From Drosophila persimilis (lineage: Eukaryota; Arthropoda; Insecta; Diptera; Drosophilidae), in assembly GCF_003286085.1 (NCBI RefSeq), contig NW_020825312.1, forward strand, positions 2,914,001 to 2,978,000: a stretch of 64,000 nucleotides of DNA, in the 5' to 3' direction. Shown piece after piece: positions 60,501 to 64,000 of this stretch; the stretch's first letter is position 1; every line of letters starts with the position of its first letter. The position numbers and the translations under genes were made by a program. The notes below the pieces were generated by a model. It made no database searches, was not told the DNA's origin, and was given only the letters and a program-made list of their open reading frames with translations.

Positions 60501-62727
60501 CGGATTCCACACCTATCTGACGACGAGCGACCAGACGACCAATGAGGATGTGAGTATGCCCTGAGGCCGTCAGGGATGTTCTCCAGCACCGCTAAGCAAT
60601 CTCTTCCCGCAGCTCAAGGGATCCTTCTCATCGAAGGGCGGGCCGCGCACCCAGAACCCCTACTCGCGGGGCAACATCTGCCTCAATTGTTGCCACATCC
60701 TATGCGGACCCATGACGCCCTCGATGATTGACAGGTGAGTACCGCATGGCACATGCCACAAGCCACATGCCACACACACACCCGGAGAGAGAGACAGTCG
60801 TTTTGCAATCCCCACTAATCGTTTTTCGACAGGCGCGGCTTTGCCACCGACGAGTACATCCAGCAGATGCAGCATCAGTCCAGTCCCCGGCACGCCCTCA
60901 GCGATGTGCTGAGCGCCTCCCATATGGTCACCACCGCGCAGCCCATGCTGGGCGGCCCGGGCGGCGGCATTGGGGGGGCGGGCGGCGGCATCAGCATAGG
61001 GGGGGCGGAGCTGAAGCCCCGCTTCTACGACGAGGTAAGCGACCGAATCAATCCACTCCACTCCGATCCGAACCGAGCACCCTCTCACCGAACAATATCT
61101 AAATGTCTGGGCACTCTGCTTGCTTCAAAAACCTTATTAAATCTCTCGTACCGATGATCTTTGTGCACAACATTTTGACGATCTGATCTGTATTTTTCTA
61201 CTCCTTTTTTTTTTTGTGTTCCATGCAATGTTTCTTTTTGGTAACAACAACAACAACAACTACCACCACCACCACCACAACCACAACCACCACCAAAACT
61301 ACAACAACATCAATCAAATCACACTGAAACAACAACAACAACAACTACCACCACTGACCACCAACCAAATCCAGTCGAATCCCTCCTCCTCAACAATGGA
61401 CGGATCAGGGGCCGCCGCATCAGCCGCCCTCAACGGCCACGGCCTCGGCCATGGACATGGACACGGACATGGCCATGGCCATGGCAATGGCAACGGGAAC
61501 GGCAACGGGAACGGCTTCGAACACCCGCCACCCAGCTACGACCTGGTCCAGAACGGTAAGTCCCGCAAGCAGCAGCACCAGAGGTGCTCACTGCAAACAC
61601 TGCTGCCCGCCAGCGCCCAGCACCAGTTCAAAGCCAACAAGCACAAACAACTCAAACACCACCCACAACAACCAAAACCACATCAGCTGCAGCTGCACCA
61701 CCACCACCACCAGCAGCAGCAGCAGCAGCTACAGCTACAACAGCAGCAGCTACAGAAGCAACAACTGGTGGCCGCCGAGCTGCAGATGCAGCAGGAGGCA
61801 CTCGCCCGCTCGCACTCGAACCTCCACTCGCCCTCGCTGGTGCGCTCGCCGGCCACTTCATCCTCGTACCGGCTGAACCTGAGGCGCTCGCTGCACCTGC
61901 CGCTGACGCCGTCGTACGACGATGTGCGCAACTCGCCGCTGCCGCTGCTGCACCACCATGTGCACGCCCAGCAGACGACGGCCATTGGGAGCGTGTCGGT
62001 GGCCACGGCCATGGCTGAGGCAGCGGCGGTGGCAGCGGCAGCGGCAGCCACTGGGTCGGCAGGCGGTGGCGGGGGCGGGGGCGCTGGCGCTGGCGGTGGC
62101 GGTGGCTCGTCGTCCTCGACGACGGCCCCCACCTCAGGCTCTGCCTCGGCCTCCCTGGCCCCGGTGCCGCCGCCACTGGCCCCGCGACGCCCGTCGACGC
62201 TGCAGCTGCAGCTGCAGGGCAGTGCAGCGGTATCAGGCAGCAGCACCACGCTGACGACCATACACACGTCGGCGCCACAGCCGCCGGCGCCCAGCGACTT
62301 CAAGTACTACTCCCCGCAACGCCACACCGACAACACCTCCAAGTTCAACTTCCCGTTCGGGAAATCGGCGCGCGGGATGCGCCGCCAGTCGACGCAGTCG
62401 GTGGACTCGCAGAAGGTGAACATCGCCGGATACCAGCCGCTGCCGATGCGGTCGCGCTACAAGCACCAGGAGGTGATGTTCGAGCTGAAGTCGCCGACCA
62501 ACCGGCTGACCATTCGAGAGTGCGACTTTGGCGGTGGCGGTGAACCCTGCGACGACGATCAGTCGATCAAGGACAGCCAGATCTTCCGTGTTAGTAAACG
62601 AAATCTTTATATGAATCACCGGTCGCCGTGGAAGGAACGCGACCGCTACTCGAACCTCTACGAGTACTCGTTCAACATAGATCTCAACTCGATTATCGAG
62701 GATGCCGCGGGCAGCGACTCGTCATAG
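54513..62727 (+). CDS. app: Approximated-type DHHC palmitoyltransferase, 826 aa, eight coding exons
   Basis: Exons: 54513-54703, 57974-58134, 58831-59015, 60213-60324, 60395-60549, 60613-60734, 60833-61034 and 61375-62727. All junctions are GT-AG and keep frame. The product transfers palmitate to cysteines of membrane proteins. In Drosophila app acts at the apical junction in Fat/Dachsous growth and polarity signalling, controlling Dachs. It has an N-terminal Cys run (residues 5-9), membrane spans near 44-64, 74-93, 191-213 and 233-257, and a Cys-rich zinc-binding DHHC domain (about 149-196) with the catalytic DHHC at 174-177. A TTNE (TTxE) motif sits at 264-267, and [11 protein letters not shown] near 340 is conserved with fly app. 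From 377 on, the single last exon codes a low-complexity tail (Gly/His, His/Gln, Ala, Gly/Ser) with a charged, ordered-looking end ([20 protein letters not shown]). A GTAAGT at 61556 may give a shorter isoform. Recognition as the ZDHHC9/14/18 family is very sure; the symbol is nearly so. Confidence 0.93.
54704..57973 (+). other. app: app intron between the first two coding exons (3.3 kb)
   Basis: The donor GA|GTGAGT and the acceptor TTCGTTGCAG are clear. It contains CTGTCTGTCT near 54778-54800, CTGTGG hexamers near 54985-55012, CCCATC/CCCCAG hexamers near 56890-56930, and palindromic repeat copy 2 (57620-57792). No nested gene was recognised. Confidence 0.8.
57620..57792. repeat. Small palindromic repeat, copy 2
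   Basis: The left arm (57620-57670, ATACAAGTTGGTCC and later TTTCGGGTCTTATTTT) is the near reverse complement of the right arm (57752-57792, GAATAAGACCCGAAAG and GGACCGCCGTGTAT). The loop shares ACAGCAAACT and a CT-rich core with the copy at 15380-15530. It is likely a non-autonomous hairpin element in the app intron. Confidence 0.65.
58135..58830 (+). other. app: app intron (696 bases)
   Basis: GTACGT donor and CTCGCTACAG acceptor. It holds GT repeats at 58434-58462 and a GTCGCT/GGCGCT hexamer run near 58560-58590. No gene seen. Confidence 0.85.
59016..60212 (+). other. app: app intron (1.2 kb)
   Basis: GTAAGT donor and CTCGTTGCAG acceptor, with a CT/CCCC-rich tract at 60160-60205. A GGGGGCTGT triplication lies at 59998-60031. 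No gene seen. Confidence 0.85.
61035..61374 (+). promoter_or_regulatory. app: Last app intron with a 295-base AG exclusion zone
   Basis: From the AG at 61076-61077 to the acceptor AG at 61373-61374 there is no AG dinucleotide at all (61078-61372), although the stretch is not simply pyrimidine: half of it is CAA/CAC repeats. Such zones mark a branch point far upstream of the acceptor, here plausibly near the T-rich tract at 61190-61215. The frame of the last exon is also open back to 61216, so retention or a different junction could add Asn/His/Gln-rich residues. Confidence 0.6.
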
Positions 62728-64000
62728 TACGCAGCTCGCTCCCCCGCTGTTGTCGTTGTCCACCTGCCCCGTGCGGTGCTCGAAGTCGCCCAGGACTTCA
62801 TTAATTGGTTGTTAGGCGCTGTACATAAGGCAGGCCCCAGTACCAGGACCAGGACCAGAACCAGAAACAGAACCAGACGCAGGCCCAGGCCCAGGCCTAG
62901 GCTCTTGGCCCGCTTCCTGCTGCTTCCAGGCCTCTGCTAGAGAAAGCCCAGTTTTGTTCTGGCTGTGCAGGCTTCTTTTTTTGGCCTCCTTTGGCGTTCT
63001 TTGATGAGAGAAGACTTTAGGGACTTTCGAAGAGTCTGAATGGGGCATAACACATTTGGCTTCCATTCTCTGACGCGCTTAGAAGCTAGCAGGAGAGTAA
63101 AGTCTTCAGTTTGCAGCCCCGAAATCCTGCTCTTGAGTTTCCCCCTCCCCGTTGTATGCGTAGATATAGAAGTATGTAAATTGCTAAATTGTATTTTATG
63201 ATTTTGTCCATGTCCGACCTCCGACCTCCGACCTCTGTATCCGGTATCCGCTATCCGCTATCCGCATTCCGCTGTAGAGCCCCCAGCCCCGATCCTGAAT
63301 GAAATGAAAAGTTGGTTCATAGAAACTTTTACGTTTATGTAGCACCTGTTTCCCTGGCTAATCACGCCGGTGCTCCTCTGCACGCGGTGCAAGGGCCCAC
63401 CGGCGCCAGGGGCCAGGAGGGAGTCTCCCCGCCCCCCATGTATGTATATCCACCCTGGTCTACGTCCCATCGCCGCCACCTCCAATAGTGATGCCACCAA
63501 CCAACCAACCAACATCCCTACCAAGCATGTTCAACTTAAACTTTGTTCGCTTGAAAGAAGATTAAGTTTTTGGATTTTTGATTTGAGTTTTGTGTTTTGT
63601 TCTCGGAATCATGCTGGATTCCTGGCCAAAGGGCCACGCCACCAAACGATCGCAGTCACTTGGACTTTCGTTGAAGTTTTGAATAATTTTGAAGGTTTCA
63701 ACCGAACGAGAAGATCTAGAAGAAAGACACCACAGAGCGGAAGAACATACAACATACGAACATACGATACACTGAAAACACTTAAACGCAATTGGAGAAT
63801 AGAAATTAAATGCAAGAGTTAGCAAAAATCTTAATGAGCCAAAATAACTGCCATTTATCGAAGCAACATTTTGTTAGAACTTTGTTCATTTTTACAATGA
63901 AAGTTAAGCGTAAACTAACGTATGGAATTCAATAAGAATTTGATATATGTACTATGACGATGTATCGGTTTTAAGGGAGTCATTTTTAACTACTAGTCGA
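62728..64000 (+). other. app: app 3' UTR (partial)
   Basis: Follows the TAG stop at 62725-62727. It has ACCAGG/CCCAGG hexamers (62838-62900), CCGACCT and ATCCGCT repeats near 63214-63265, and an AT-richer end. No AATAAA signal was found, so the UTR probably continues beyond the window. Confidence 0.6.

Noticed and set aside
61314-62303. Long open frames antisense or out of frame to the last app exon
   Set aside because: They are Pro/Trp, Ser/Cys or Ala-rich shadows of the His/Gln/Gly repeats. The app frame alone continues the spliced exons.

Overview
The window looks like nuclear DNA of a fruit fly (Drosophila), most likely of the obscura group. Exons are short and joined by GT-AG introns of 53 to 77 bases. 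Core-promoter motifs are fly-type. The noncoding DNA is full of short microsatellites, hexanucleotide runs and long C or G homopolymers. The right-hand gene reads as a Drosophila palmitoyltransferase, approximated (app). The species call is an inference. I see no rRNA, tRNA, CRISPR, bacterial operon or retrovirus-like element.

Layout. At 120-1795 (minus strand) lies a two-exon gene for a 532-residue coiled-coil and low-complexity protein that I cannot name. Just upstream of it is a housekeeping-type fly promoter with motif-6, E-box and DRE-like sites. At 2064-4614 is an inverted-repeat (foldback) element with arms of about 0.6 kb. It encloses a broken, intron-containing copy of a protein gene. 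From about 4620 to 6421 is a long noncoding region ending in a strong splice donor, best read as the 5' leader of app. An intron of about 47 kb follows (6422-53366). It holds AT-rich blocks, minisatellites, one copy of a small palindromic repeat, a candidate 30-base exon or GAGA promoter at 35600-35690, and one convincing nested gene on the opposite strand (39800-40390). That nested gene encodes a 196-residue two-pass membrane J-domain protein resembling the N-terminal half of Sec63.

From 53367 the app body begins: a long 5' UTR, then eight coding exons (54513-62727) giving 826 residues. The protein has a DHHC catalytic domain, four membrane spans and a long low-complexity tail rich in Gly, His, Gln and Ala. 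The remainder (62728-64000) is 3' UTR and seems to run past the window end.

How the genes relate: the left gene and app are divergently transcribed, with the foldback element between their 5' ends. The J-protein gene sits inside the app intron, antisense to it, with its own promoter, tiny 5' UTR intron and poly(A) signal. The most unusual items are the foldback element carrying a host-gene copy, the 295-base AG-free zone before the last app exon, the repeated palindrome GCGTATACGC, and the truncated Sec63-like gene.
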